A stretch of DNA of 64,000 bases from Epiperipatus broadwayi. Its lineage: Eukaryota; Onychophora; Udeonychophora; Euonychophora; Peripatidae. How positions within the stretch are numbered: position 1 is the first letter of the stretch; every line of letters begins with the position of its first letter. Where the stretch lies: contig JAQFVV010012434.1 of the NCBI GenBank assembly GCA_028023455.1, forward strand, positions 6,166,264-6,230,263, in the 5' to 3' direction. Of this stretch, positions 38,851 to 50,321 are shown in pieces. Made by a program: the position numbers and the translations under genes. The notes under the pieces were generated by a model, which saw only the letters and a program-made list of their open reading frames with translations, was not told the origin of the DNA and searched no databases.

Positions 38851-38889
38851 ACCCATATCCATGAACAAGACTTTTAACAGGGTAAAGAA

Positions 38890-40680
38890 AAGTTTCCTAC
38901 AAACTGTAATGTTATGCTACTCTGATTTCATACGCCCATTTTATTTATTGACTGACAGCAGTTAGAAAGGTCTGGGTGTTGTTCCAAGTCAACTGAGATG
39001 ACAATGCCAGATGCTGTATTTTAGCAGCCACACTTTGATGGGAGCAGAAAGTAAATATATCATTACTGAGCAAGAAACCTTAGCTATAGTATAAGCATTG
39101 CAAATATTGTTAGGCTCGGAAGTGGTTATAATCATGGATTACCAGTGCTTAGAATTCCTGAATAAGTTATCTGAATAATGACCACCTAATACGGCGGAGC
39201 TTATCATTGCAAAAATTCCACTACAAGGTCATTTACTGCCTTAGACCTGAGTACATTGTGATGCTTACATCGAGTTGCCACCCTGTAAAAATTAGGACAC
39301 ATCCCATATTGGATGATCAGCCACTCATAATTATGATCAACATTTTAGACAATGAGATATAACATAAATTGAAAAACCTCCAATACTGGCAGGAAAGACA
39401 AATCCCATAATCCCATATTGGATGATCAGCCATTCATAATTATAACCAACATGTTAGACAATTAGATATAACATAAGTTGAAAAAGCTCCAATACTGGCA
39501 GGAAAGACAACCCCAGTATAGGGATTTGATCCAAGAAGTCCGTTGACAGGGAAATCCAACTCAAGAATGTACCACAAGCAGAGGAAAAAGGATGTATCAT
39601 ATACAAATTGGATTGGTGCAGCAACAGATTAAAGAGGATAGCAGATCCTGGAAGATTTTGGTCCCATGTGACCTGAGGAGCTGCCTGATCAACTACATGC
39701 ATTGCTTAGCAGGATATTATAGGTCCAGGAAGATTAAAGAAGCACTCAAGCAGTAATTTTATTGGCCGAATATGTATGAAGACATAGTGAAGACACTTCA
39801 GAGATGTATTACCTATGCTAAGGATTAATCACGGAATAATGTTTTTATTGGTTTCGGGCAACCATTGTTTCCTTAGGACCCAATGAGATTCTAGCTATTG
39901 ACCATTATGGCCCATTGCCACCATATTGAAGATTCCGGTATCTTCTCATCACGACAATATATTTTCAAAATATGGACGGGCCTAGCCTGTTTTGAGAGCC
40001 GAGTTGCAATTTGCCATAATGACATTACAAGAACAGAAATTTTTAACAATTAGTAAACCAAAGATAATCGCGTCAGACCATGGCTCTGCATTCATGTTGC
40101 AGGAATGGCGGACTTGGATGAAATGTTAAAATATCAAGCATATGCTGACCTCTATCAGGAACCCGCAATCCAATCCCTACGAACGGGTCTTGCGGGAGGT
40201 AAATTGATTGTGTAGGACTCACATAAGCAACAACCACCGGAGTTGGGTGAACCACACAAAACAAGTTTTCCCATTACATAAAAGGGACTGTCAATGAGTC
40301 CACCAGGCTGATGCCGACATGTCTCCATTTTGTAATCAGGGCCCCCAATAATCAAGACCCTTACCAAGGGAAGATCCGTTGATTGATGTCAAGGCAGACC
40401 AGCACACATTACACATCATTTAGAAGCAAGGACTGAGAAGAGAAAACAAAGAGAGAAACAGCCACACCGGTTCAGAGGAGGGGATCAGGTATGGGTACGA
40501 ACCCCAAAGCCAGGTGACAAGAACAGGAAGGAATATAGAAAATTTTTTCCACTGCACCCGAGGACCTTACATAGTAGATAGATTATGCTGTCCAAATATG
40601 TATCTTTTAGGGGACAATGGCACAGTAAAAGGAAATATATAATGTCAGGAGCCTTAAACTTTTCATAAATCATCCAGCTG
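38890..40680 (+). pseudogene. RNase H and integrase remnants of + strand gypsy element
   Basis: FYLLTDSS near 38940 and ESKYIITEQETLAIV near 39046 are the RNase H start and the conserved glutamate-bearing segment. The integrase zinc-binding region reads MHCLAGYYRSRKIKEAL then FYWPNMYEDIVKTLQRC (39690-39820), with the usual H...C pattern partly kept. The DDE core is hard to follow across stops. A C-terminal RFRGGDQVWV-type segment is suggested near 40480-40500. A 109 bp tandem duplication (39302/39411) lies between RNase H and integrase. Confidence 0.7.
39302..39519. repeat. 109 bp tandem duplication inside gypsy element
   Basis: TCCCATATTGGATGATCAGC starts at 39302 and again at 39411, and the copies stay aligned through CAATACTGGCAGGAAAGACA. 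Differences are few, so it arose after, or late in, the decay of the element. Confidence 0.9.
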
Positions 40681-41279
40681 ATCTAGGGAAAGAACCGCAG
40701 AGGGACGTATAGATGGCTAGTGATAAAACATGGACCGAAAAGGGACTTGAACATGGAAGTTCCCAAAAGTAACAAGAATAGCACTATGTATTACCAAAAT
40801 TTAGAGTAGCATATTATTTAGGAGTAGAATACCCAAGTAGGGAAACTCCTATATTTAAATGGATTTTAGATTATATATATTCTCATTAGCTAGCCTAAAA
40901 AAGGGAATTACTGTAGATCACATTTGTAAGTAAAAAGGTATTATTGACTGCATTCCCTAGCTGTTGAAATCACTTTGTCAAGTATCTGAACCGAGTATAA
41001 AAACCAATTTCGTTGCTTCATGTTATTGGATTTTATTTGATTAATTAATGATATTATTATGATCAATCATTTCAACATAATTATAACTGATTTCACTGGG
41101 TATATGTTAATAATTTTCATTTGTCACATAAAAGCATTTTTTTGTTGTAAATTTTTTTTTTGCAACTGAGAAAATATGAAACTGTAGGATTTGCTCTGCA
41201 AATCTTAGTTTTACCTTCGTTCATTTCTTACTTTTATATCCTATTTTAAACTCCTCTAGTTTTATTGCATTGTGTATTG

Positions 41280-41508
41280 TGTTGTAATCGGCCAAGATGA
41301 TATGCACATGTGAAGCATTTATCATATATATATATATATATGGTTATTATAGACAGGCGAGTTAATAATCTAAAGGAATAATAAATTGATTAATTTAATT
41401 TTTATCTTTAAATATATGGTCGCATATGGATATTTGGATAAAAACATATATCAGATATTCCCGGACTACACATATATTCCAATATTATTTTTAAGACATA
41501 TTTAATAC
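41280..41508 (+). repeat. LTR-like direct repeat, right copy
   Basis: The partner of 31521-31733, starting with the same TGTTGTAATCGG and ending near TTTAATACA (TG...CA form). It holds an extra AT microsatellite (about 41323-41340). The purine-rich tract expected just before a 3' LTR is not visible. The pair may therefore be independent solo repeats and not the LTRs of the gypsy-like element between them. Confidence 0.5.
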
Positions 41509-43139
41509 AATTTATACTAGGTGAACTCTGAAATATATCATTCCTGTCATAAAGATCAGATTGCTTTAGCAGCTGCTCCATTGAAGAATAGACATTTTCA
41601 TCCTTCAGAAGTAATCATGTTTCTTCTTACTTTAATATCAAATCATTAATAGATAGTAATAAAATTTTAAGAAACAAATCTTAACCAACACAAGATATTG
41701 AAATACAATATAGATATTATAAGATGAAAAAAAAAAATTATACCTAGCTACCATACTTCAGGTTTTTCTAAATTAATTTTTCATAAGGACACAATCCTTT
41801 TGTTAGAGCTAGTGCTGAGAAAAGATCAGTGATATAGTAGTCCATATGATGATCAGGCTTTGTAAAATTAAAAGAAAAAAAAAGAAAAATGGAGAGAATT
41901 CAATGATCCAATATTTTATCTTTTGAGGCAGCAGCAAATAGACTTTGTAAGGCATTGCTAATTAGTTATTCACTGGTAACCTGCATATCCAAAGGTCATT
42001 CTATTCTCAATTGTATACATAATTAGTAGCTTTTGAAAAATAGTTTTCTTCATTTAAAGGCCTCCCCAAAGAGAAACATTACTTTCAGATTAGTCCACAG
42101 TCATATAATCAATTTCATTATTTTATTATGTACCTCTAAATATCAATTCTCATAAAATCCAAATAGAGATTTAATTTACAGAAAATAATCTCTTTGATTT
42201 TGAATTTTTTAATAAAGGAAAGTCTAACCTGAATCTGTCATACGTTATAAATTCCCAGTTTTTATTTGTACATAATATTTTCAGTATTTTACATGTATTC
42301 ACTTTATTTGTAATCTTGTGATATTTATTTGTTTTAGTTTATTTCTATATGCTTTTTTTGCTTTAATAGCTAGCTTTCTTATTTACTGGGAATACATAAG
42401 TTCTCAGTATTTTGTAATTGAATTATTAATTAATTCATAAATATTACACGAGTTTAATTTAATTTTTCTATTTATATTATATCTCCAGTAATTTTTTTTA
42501 AAATTTCATTTGTATTTTATTTTTCTCTTAATTGTTTTTTTTTTTTCTCTTTTTTATTCAGTATTTATTTGTGTCTATTTCTTTTCTAAATTTTTTTTCT
42601 CTCTTTTACAAGCTCTCCTCAACTTTCATACATTTTATTTTCATTTAATTTGCTATTTCATATGAGGGCAATAGCAAAAGATACAGCAGAAGTTTTTATC
42701 AAGAGAAGAAAAAGAAGAGGATACTTACAGATTAGTCCAGGCACCAAGATTGATTACAGATAATTCCAGACAATAAAATTCATTATATATATTGTACCTA
42801 TATTGATATAGGCACATATAATTTTTATCTAAAATTATTATTAAAGTAATCTTTCGTAAAAGAAAAACATAAAATTAAATGTTGAAGAGTTTATTCAGTT
42901 TGTTTTAGAAAAAGATAGGAATTAAATAGTTTTTATTAGTATTCGTAAAAATATAAATATACAAATCTCTTTTCATTCAATTTTAATTAAAGAAAAAATA
43001 ATGTTAAAACTAAATAGTAAATTGTATTAAAATATATGTGCGTATATATTTGAGATTTGTAAATAAATAAAATGTATGCGAAATAAAAGAAGATTATCAT
43101 CAAAAACACGGCAATGGCTATTTATAAAATAAAACAACA

Positions 43140-44191
43140 TCTCTGCATGGCTATTACTAATTAAGCAATCTTCCAAAACACGTTTATCAAAGAATTAATT
43201 GATAAGGAATTCGACAACAGATCTTTGCCGGAGATATCAGAAAGACAACAAGGCGCAGGTATAAATAGACCTTTTTTATCGGACAGTAATTCGTTCCACA
43301 AATTAATTGAGTTGAGACAAAGAGTTCCACAAATTAATTGAGTAAGTGCAGTTCAGAAATTAATTGTGCAGTTAACAAACAAAATGCAGTTTTGAGAAAA
43401 TCTTGGGAACGCACGTTTATCTCCAGCCCAGATGTCCGAGAAAACAGCAGATCTGCCCGTGAAATAATGTCAGCTTAACATCTTAGAAAATCTCCGTCAG
43501 TATCTATTTGTCTCCGATAGCAATAATCGTGAAAATCAGGAAACTCAACAAGGAAACGTCCCAGCCGGCTGGTAAGCATTTATAATGGAAATATCCTCAC
43601 CGAAAGCAGCCTCCAAAGAACAAAATTCTACGTCAACATTCAAAAAAGCCTAGGTAAAAACATTTGCTTATTTCGTTCTATACTGTAATAGCCATTGCAT
43701 TTCATTAATTCGTGCGAATCCTCCAAGAGTCTAATTATATGAACTCAATATCATACATAAATGAACTATTGATGTGTGTGATTAAATTTCAAATGCTATG
43801 TAGTCCTTTATTATCATTATTATGTGTGTGCATGAGTTAATATGTGCGTGATCATTATATCAATATTTATTAGTTAAATTAGAGTGTTCTGTTATTGAAT
43901 CTATAGGAATAATTAGACTATTTAGAAATATCAATTTAAAATATGCGTGTGCTTTATTAGAATTATAAAATGTTTAAATTTAGAAAATAAATGTTAGTTA
44001 ATAAATTATCTTTAAAATTAAACTTTATTTGTCGGTCAATTCTTTTTAACAAATTCTTTTATTAATTCTTTTAATCACTAATTAAGTATAATCTATTAGT
44101 GATTACAAACAGCTGAGCTAGTCGTGGATTTAGGCGTTGGGTTAGTTGCCACTATTCAAAGTGCATTGTCTATTCTTTTAAAATAAGCAGC
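43140..44191 (+). mobile_element. LTR-like segment with TATA box and possible primer-binding site
   Basis: A stretch with higher GC than the flanks holds GTATAAATAGA (43259-43269), a good TATA-type promoter motif. Downstream is a near-repeat of GTTCCACAAATTAATTGAGT (43293 and 43324). At 44192-44201 stands TGGCGCCCGT, resembling the TGGCGCC-type primer-binding site that follows a 5' LTR, just after CAGC. No gag or pol follows. It could be the 5' end of a truncated LTR element or unrelated unique sequence. No second LTR copy is in the window. Confidence 0.35.
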
Positions 44192-44269
44192 TGGCGCCCG
44201 TGTTTATACACAAACAAAAAAAGTGCTTTGAACTTGGTGTTGAACTCAACAGTCGAGAAGAAGTTATGT

Positions 44270-44385
44270 CCTGGAAATGTAACGTTAGTTATATACTTTA
44301 TAGCTATCGTTTGGGCATACATACTCTCCGAGTATGTTCTTCTCTGCCTAAGAGGCCGGTGATTCGAATCCACACATCGAATACG
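44270..44385 (+). repeat. tRNA-like SINE fragment
   Basis: GCCTAAGAGGCCGGTGATTC runs into GATTCGAATCC (44361-44371), close to the RNA polymerase III B-box consensus (RGTTCRANTCC). The opposite strand gives the peptide VDSNHRPLRQRR, a well-known spurious translation of tRNA-like DNA. An A-box candidate (AGCTATCGTTTGGGC) lies about 50 bp upstream. It is followed by an AT microsatellite. Not a foldable standard tRNA as far as I can see. Confidence 0.55.
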
Positions 44386-44760
44386 GTTCAATATATATAT
44401 ATATCACATTAATGCAATAATTATATATATATATACTTTAAAAAATTACACTTACTATTGACCTTTAATTGCTTATGTTTCTTTCATCTTTCAATTAGGA
44501 AAATAAAAAAAAGTTTTAAATTTTTTAGGAACATGAGAAAAGGTGGTGGTAGGGTTTTTTGTTTTCCTAGTTATAATTGAAAGACAAAAGTGTCATAAGG
44601 AATTACATGTTAATTTTTTATTATTAATAAATGAATTATATGTTTTAAAAAAATAAGTATAATTTAAAAAAAAAATTATTGCATTTATATATATATATAA
44701 TGAATTTGATTTTCCATTCCGTAATCAACTTTTGTGTCCTGACTAATCTGAAAGTACTAA

Positions 44761-44886
44761 GAAGAGTACAATTCTGTCTTGCGTTGTTAGCCAAGAGGTA
44801 TCGCAGTCGCCATGCAAGCAAGTAGTTGGTTGCAGACGGTTGTGGGCATCCCGGCCGATGCTATGACATATGGAAGAGTACAATTC
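44761..44886 (+). mobile_element. 98 bp tRNA-like retroinsertion with 14 bp target duplication
   Basis: GAAGAGTACAATTC occurs at 44761-44774 and exactly again at 44873-44886. The 98 bp between them has an A-box-like TTAGCCAAGAGGTA near 44787-44800 and a weak B-box-like GGTTGTGGGCATCC near 44838-44851. Long direct repeats of this length are the mark of LINE-driven retroposition. It is best read as a very short SINE or retroposed tRNA-related RNA. It is far richer in GC than its surroundings. Confidence 0.75.
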
Positions 44887-45137
44887 AGCTATCTCTTGAT
44901 AAATTTATAAAAAAAAAACACCTGATAGTAATCAATAATGTGTTATTTATATATATGCTAATACACGTCATTAAAAATAAATATTTTAAAAACACTTTTC
45001 GATGTTTTTATATAGATATATATATTGCTCTACTTTTGTAAATTTCAACTTTCATACATGTTTCAGGAACCAATTAAGTACTAAAGTTAAGGACCACCTG
45101 TATTTGTAATTTAGTTTTTGATTTTTTTTTTTAAAAA

Positions 45138-45720
45138 AACAATCATCATCATCATCAGCAATCACTATCAATCCACTGCAAGATGAAGGTCTCTCCAAGT
45201 TTAATCCATCTTCTCCGATCTTTAGCTTCTCTTCTCCACAACACCCCTGCACATTTTCTTATTTCATCCATCCATCTCACTTGTGGACTCTTTCTGGGTC
45301 TTTTACAATCTCTTGGAATCCAGTTTAAAATTTCAATTGTCCATCTATTATCATCTCTTCTAGCAATATGTCAGCTCAACTCCATTTCAATCTTTTAATT
45401 TTTTCAATAAGGTCAGTAACACCTGTTTGTTGTCTTACCCATACATTGCATTTTCGATCTCTTCTTGTTACTCCCAACATACATCTCTCCATACTTCTTT
45501 GAGTGGTCTGAAGTCTCTGTATTGCTCTTCTATTAAGTGTCCAAGTCTCAGATCCATAAGTAAGAACTGGTAAAACACATTTGTTAAAAACCTTCCTTTT
45601 CAAACACATAGGCATATTTCCTTTTAGTATCAAGTTATTCTACCAAAAGCACTCCAACCAACTTTAATTCTATGATTAATTTCCACCATTATGTTTCCGT
45701 CTGTATTAATAATCTGACCA
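45138..45720 (-). mobile_element. LINE 3' end (RTE-like), truncated
   Basis: On the - strand, 45633-45376 reads FNKCVLPVLTYGSETWTLNR, then QRSMERCMLGVTRRDRK and TGVTDLIEKIKRLKWS. This is the conserved C-terminal tail of a LINE ORF2 family (YG-ETW-L ... Q-AMER-MLG--RDR--N ... LKW-WAGH). Stops interrupt the following part. The tail ends in (GAT)5, seen as ATCATC... at 45142-45156, the short microsatellite tail typical of RTE-clade insertions. The 5' end stops near 45720, a normal 5' truncation. Confidence 0.82.
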
Positions 45721-46364
45721 AGATATTTGTAACTGTTAAAAAACAATATTAAGTTATATTTTCACTTTTTAGCTTATTTATGTAGATATTTTGACTCATG
45801 TAGAATACTTTGACTAAACTTATTGTTTTCCTATATTCGTACAACTTTACTAACTATGAACAAACTATTTATATAATTTCCAAAATTTATGTATCTGGTG
45901 CAAGAAAAAAAAGTACAAATATTTTTAATAGTTAGATAAAAGTCAAAACAACCTTTTTGCATCCTACTGCAGAATGAAGAATTCTGGAGTATTTCTCATC
46001 TGAAGAACATTGAAGGAAAGGACTTTGTCCAAATTAATATGGATTTTTATGATTTTACTTTCTTGTTTTATCATATAGCTAATAATAGGTAGATATCAGT
46101 ATAGGTGACTAATAATTAAATAACTAGCAAGATTGACTATATGAAATGAAATTTCTAAGCTTACTTAGAGATCTTCAACTACATGAAATTTTTTTATTTT
46201 TTTAAACAGATTTAAATTCTAATTATAAATAAATGTAATGTCCATTAAGATATTTTAATCTCTATATATTTGTTTTAACAAATATTTATTATGTATAAAT
46301 ATAAATATTATTGTTTTTCATGAATTATTATCTAACAATTTTTTTTTATGTATTTATTTTACAG

Positions 46365-46473
46365 TGAAGAATGGGAACGATTGTTTGGCCATTCCTGCTA
46401 TTTAAAACAATTAAGACAGTTTGGATTAAAAGGTTTATTGAGAAGCACTCGTTTTCGTAGTGTTTGTTGGAAG
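46365..46473 (+). CDS. TBC1D5: TBC1D5-like gene, exon starting the TBC (Rab-GAP) domain
   Basis: A 109 bp exon between acceptor TTTATTTTACAG and donor GTAAGT. The first base completes a codon with the TG left by the 20330-20435 exon, and 36 codons follow, ending in phase 0. The translation contains EEWERLFGHS, then a leucine/lysine-rich helix, then LLRSTRFRSVCWK. The pattern [EW-LF] ... L+S+RFRS-CWK is the characteristic opening of the TBC domain in TBC1D5, where RxxxW packs the first helices. The catalytic arginine (IxxDxxR) and glutamine (YxQ) fingers lie further downstream and are outside the window. The reading frame runs on past the donor into AT-rich intron, so the exon end is set by the splice site and by phase agreement with the next exon. 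Confidence is high that this is a real exon. Confidence 0.9.
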
Positions 46474-47295
46474 GTAAGTTTTATGATATACTTTTGGTAT
46501 ATATTATTAGAATTGTATTTCACTACAATGTTATATACAGATTTATTTTATTATATAAATGTAAATAAGAGATCAAGTTATTCCAACAATCTTTAGTATT
46601 GAGCGAATTACATTTAATAAAATAATTATGTTTTTTTCTAAATTTTAGACATGGAATTTAAATTTAACTTGTGCGTATATTTAAAAAACATTATTTAATT
46701 GTTTTATAAAAACTATTATAAATATTTTTCTTTAATCATTATCAGTCCATGTAATCAGTAAACACAATGCTATCACTCTCACAACTAGTTTTTAGTTAAT
46801 TGTTCTTCACTCAAATGTGAGAAATGGTGAGAGTTATATTGTTAAAAGTAGACATTGGCTTTGTGGGATATTACCTATTCTAAAAAATTTTAAAGTATGG
46901 AAAGTATTACTTTTTTTTTGATTCTGAATTTTTTATTGATGTACTGTAATGTATATAATTTTATTTTAGATTTTATTTTAATGAACTGTCTCAGTATTTA
47001 CACAAGTAGGTCAGCTTAAGCATGTAATACAAAAATAAATATATAAAAAAACAACATTTGAATTCAGATTTAAAATTATATTTACTTATATATTTGCAGA
47101 CAGATATGTAAATTTTACAAATAGTAATTCTTTTTGCTATAAAGAACTCGATATGAATAAATTAGTTTTAATTAAATTATATAAAGTGCTTTAAATTATT
47201 CTTCACATTAGGTGTATCTTCAGAGAAAGTCATAAAGAGTTGTGGCCTGAGTGCTGTAGATTTGCCTACGCATGTTTAAAGCTTTATTCAAAATA

Positions 47296-48605
47296 CACCT
47301 GGGTCTCTTTTTATGCGGTAGATAGGCTCCACAAAAAACCCGCATAAAACAAATTGCACAAAAATAGACTTAACTTACTTTGAAAAATGTGGGGTATGTT
47401 CCATAATTTTCAAAAATCGTATAAAAGCAAAGTAACAAGGTAAAATTACTTTAAAATTTGCATAAAAAAAAAAATAAGGAAATAAAATATGACTAATAAA
47501 AAATTTCAAATATTTGAAGACAAACTTTTTTTACTTTTTTTATTAATTATTTAATTTTATTCAACAATATGTTTTTATGTGTAATTTATTTTACATTTTT
47601 TCATACATATTTTAATCATTGTCGCTATTTGACAATATGCAGTTCGTTTGTGAACTGATAAGACATCAGATTCGTCACAAGAGGAAATACAATTAGCGTC
47701 AACTTCAGTCTTGTGCTGTGTTAATGGTTTTCTGTTGACAATATAATCGATAATTAAACTTTGAAACAATGCTTTTACTAATAATTATTTATGAAGCTCA
47801 TGATATCCAGACTGTTATGTCTAGCTGTTAGAGAATACACTTCCATGAGTGATATATATATATATAACACGCTTCCACGAGTGTTAATAATGACTAACGG
47901 TTAAATTTTCTTTTATACACATATATATATGGAGAAAATTTTAGACAGAAAAAAGTTACAAGTAAAAATATTTAAAAACTTTTAAAGATATATTTTTTTA
48001 AAGTACAAATTAAAAGTTCTTAAATATTTTTACTTGTAACTTTTTTCTTTTAGACAGAAAAAGTTACAAGTAAAAATATTGAAAAACTTTTAAAGATACA
48101 TTCTTTTTGAGTAGAAATTAAAAGTTCTTAAATATTTTTACTTGTAACTTTTTCTGTCTAAAAGTTTCTCCATGTATATATGTGTATAAAAGAAAATATA
48201 AACATACACATACATAACACAGACATACAACTATTTAGCTCTCGTTGGAATTTAGTTCATAATTCGTGTCATTAATAAGAAAATGATTTTCCACTTCATT
48301 AGAAAATTGAAGACTTTCTCTAATCATTTTTGCTGTTAAATGAACAGGTTCCACTTCTGTTTCGTTATCTTTTTCTAAATATTCTACGGTATCTAAATTT
48401 ATTGCCAAACCTTTTTCCAACAGACATTTAAAGTATGTAAAATATAATGCATGTGTATAAAATGGCGAAATACAGGTTTTAAATGAAATATGAACTTCTT
48501 TATCGCATAAAAGAAAACCGCATAAAAAGATATTAAGAAGAAACACGAATCGCATAACTTCAAAATTGCATTAAAAAAATCCGCACAAAAAGAGATCCGG
48601 ACTCA
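47296..48605. mobile_element. Pogo/Tigger-like element, copy 2, with nested foldback repeat
   Basis: The left end CACCTGGGTCTCTTTTTATG is preceded by TA. The right end is decayed (GAGATCCGGACTCA). The inner body aligns with copies 1 and 3 through shared words such as GGAAATAAAATATGACTAAT. The - strand frame at 48235-48420 reads LTAKMIRESLQFSNEVENHF followed by LINDTNYELN. This resembles the acidic/helical C-terminus of Tigger/jerky-type DDE transposases, so this copy keeps a scrap of coding sequence. A four-arm inverted repeat was inserted or grew at 47903-48200. Confidence 0.72.
47903..48200. repeat. Four-arm inverted/tandem repeat nested in Tigger-like copy 2
   Basis: The block (AGACAGAAAAAAGTTACAAG plus flanking text) occurs forward, reversed, forward and reversed in succession. 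The outer ends TTTTCTTTTATACACATATA and their reverse complement at 48176-48196 close the structure. It is therefore two hairpins side by side that can also pair as one long hairpin. It may be a foldback element or a tandem duplication of one hairpin inside the older transposon. Confidence 0.8.
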
Positions 48606-49233
48606 TAGTTTCATCATCTAATACTCATCTTGATTTTCTTTCTGCATTTTCTATCAGAATTCTTTCCAAAAATAATAAAATACAAGAGGCTTCATACATG
48701 TTTATTTTATGAATAAAGTTGTTTGGTATCTCATGATCTACAAGCATTAGGCACCACATCTGAGCTTCAATCCAGTGGCCTTTATTTATCAAATTTATTA
48801 CTATTCTGTAAGCAAAATAATTAAATGAGTAGTCACTTGGAAAATGATGATATTTTAGAATCTGGTATAAGAGATTTTTAATTCTTATGTCTATTAATTT
48901 ATTACTGTACTGAACACAAGGCTGTCACTGCTAAACATAACTTAATATAATGCTTAATTTGATATTTTTATCATTTTTTTTTGCCAAAAGATCAAAGATG
49001 TCTACAGTTAGCTTAAAACTGTGGGCACTGAAATAAGTGATTCAATACTAGATCTATATAGCTAAGAAGCTGTTTACTTAGAAACTCTTTATACTGCTTT
49101 CTTATGTTCATTAAGTCAATAATAGTTTACACTAAAACAAAAATAATGAATCATTAATGTATAATTATTTTTTTATATAAAATAGTTAAAAATAAAATAT
49201 TTGTTTATCTTTATTTTTCTTATGATATTGCTA

Positions 49234-49775
49234 TGTCTGAAGATTTCTCCTTTTCAGAAACCAGTCAGATAGCGAAAAATCAAACTAGTATACAATTGTG
49301 TCATTTTATATATATAATTATTTATTATAACAAATTAACCAATAATGAAAGGAGAGTTTTGATATAGCTACATATATTATAGTTAATGATGACAAAAGCA
49401 CATTTTATATTGCTTTATAGAGTTCAATTAATTTTTCCTTACTACACTCGAACTTCAGTAGTTTACACAGTTTCGCTTCTGCTATTTACATTATAGCAAC
49501 CTTAGAAACAGTTTATCCATTTCACAGCTCTTTAACAGACGTTTATTCTGTCTGCCATTCTACTATTGTGCTTTGCACTACAGTGTGCTGGACTGTGCAA
49601 AAGAAAAACTTCTAGGCTTTAAAACAGTTATTTATCACGTACAATTACAGGTACATAAAGTTTGTAGCAGCGCTCTCTTTAATTTATTACCTAGAATAAA
49701 TAATTAACAACACGTATGTTAAAGGGAGGGAACAAAAGAGCCTCTCTATGTTCATTGTCTCCCAATGCACAAACA
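49234..49775 (-). repeat. 3' LTR of the - strand gypsy element
   Basis: 542 bp, aligning along its whole length with 53741-54283. Shared blocks include TAACAAATTAACCAATAATG and AGTTTACACAGTTTCGCTTC. The many scattered differences between the two LTRs, which are identical at insertion, show an old insertion. Confidence 0.92.
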
Positions 49776-49813
49776 CTCCAGTCCTTCTCCAACTCTAGAA
49801 ATAAATGATTTAT

Positions 49814-50287
49814 TCAACAAACATAATCTTTAAACTTAATCAGTGGTCGTCGTATTCTAGAAACTTTATGGATTTTCTCCCTATCTTCAACTGTGGTATG
49901 AGTCGGTCCTGGTTGTTGTTGTTCACACACAACTTTTTTTTTATATGTTTCTATTTCGAGATCGCTATTAGGAGCAGTTTCATCCACATGCTTTTTATTC
50001 GTCTTATCTTCAGGCAATGTGTTTAGGTAAACATTGGATATAGGATTTTCATAGCGATAGCAAATGTGATTTACATGTTTCCTGAATTTCTTGCCATTTT
50101 GTAAATTTACAAGATATATTTGCCCTGCTAATATTTGTGTTATAATGCCAGAGATCCCTTTATATTTTAGCAAGTCATGTATCCAAATTTTTTCACCCAG
50201 TAAGAATTTTGTAGCTTGAGGAATTTTACTACTCTTAGCACTGATGGGTAACAGCTGAGATAAATGTGTGTGAAAAGAGCGACACAT
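49814..50287 (-). pseudogene. Integrase C-terminal domain
   Basis: A 157-codon open frame. It has GEKIWIHDLLKYKGISGII then QIYLVNLQNGKKFRKHVNHI, the usual charged C-terminal barrel of gypsy integrases (GD-VW...W--G-I...Y-V....G---RRH--Q). A disordered acidic tail follows. It is separated from the catalytic core by a frameshift near 50300. The frame overlaps the start of the 3' LTR region only at its very end. Confidence 0.8.
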
Positions 50288-50321
50288 TAATAACTTTGCT
50301 GTAGTTTTCCCAGTTGCTGTA

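Larger units (their letters stand above)
35990..40680 (+). mobile_element. Ty3/gypsy-like retrotransposon body, heavily decayed
   Basis: Pieces follow the order gag, protease, reverse transcriptase, RNase H, integrase on the + strand, which is the Ty3/gypsy order. Coding similarity starts near 35993 and fades near 40680 after the integrase C-terminus. In-frame stops and frameshifts are frequent. A 109 bp tandem duplication lies at 39302-39519. GC content is visibly higher than the intron around it. LTRs are uncertain; the repeats at 31521 and 41280 are the only candidates seen. Confidence 0.8.
20436..46364 (+). other. TBC1D5: TBC1D5-like intron, about 25.9 kb
   Basis: Donor GTGAGT at 20436 and acceptor ACAG at 46361-46364 define the intron; it is phase 2. 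It contains the perfect palindrome, MITE, minisatellite, duplication, gypsy-like, LTR-like, SINE and LINE pieces listed separately. 20436-22130, 22267-24350, 26000-26660, 26780-27900, 28270-29160, 30450-31520, 41510-43130 and 45730-46364 show nothing beyond AT-rich sequence and microsatellites. Degenerate short repeats sharing CACATCTGTGTGCTTAT lie at about 24965-25310. A 29-30 bp tandem pair (ATAAAGAATATAAACATCAC) lies at 26446-26500. Confidence 0.8.

Noticed and set aside
44170-44391. - strand frame beginning MNRIRCVDSNHRPLRQRR
   Set aside because: This peptide pattern is a common spurious translation of tRNA-like DNA; a SINE with a B box lies here.
48235-48555. 106-codon - strand frame as an independent small gene
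   Set aside because: It lies wholly inside the Tigger-like copy 2 and its end resembles a transposase C-terminus, so it is treated as an element remnant.
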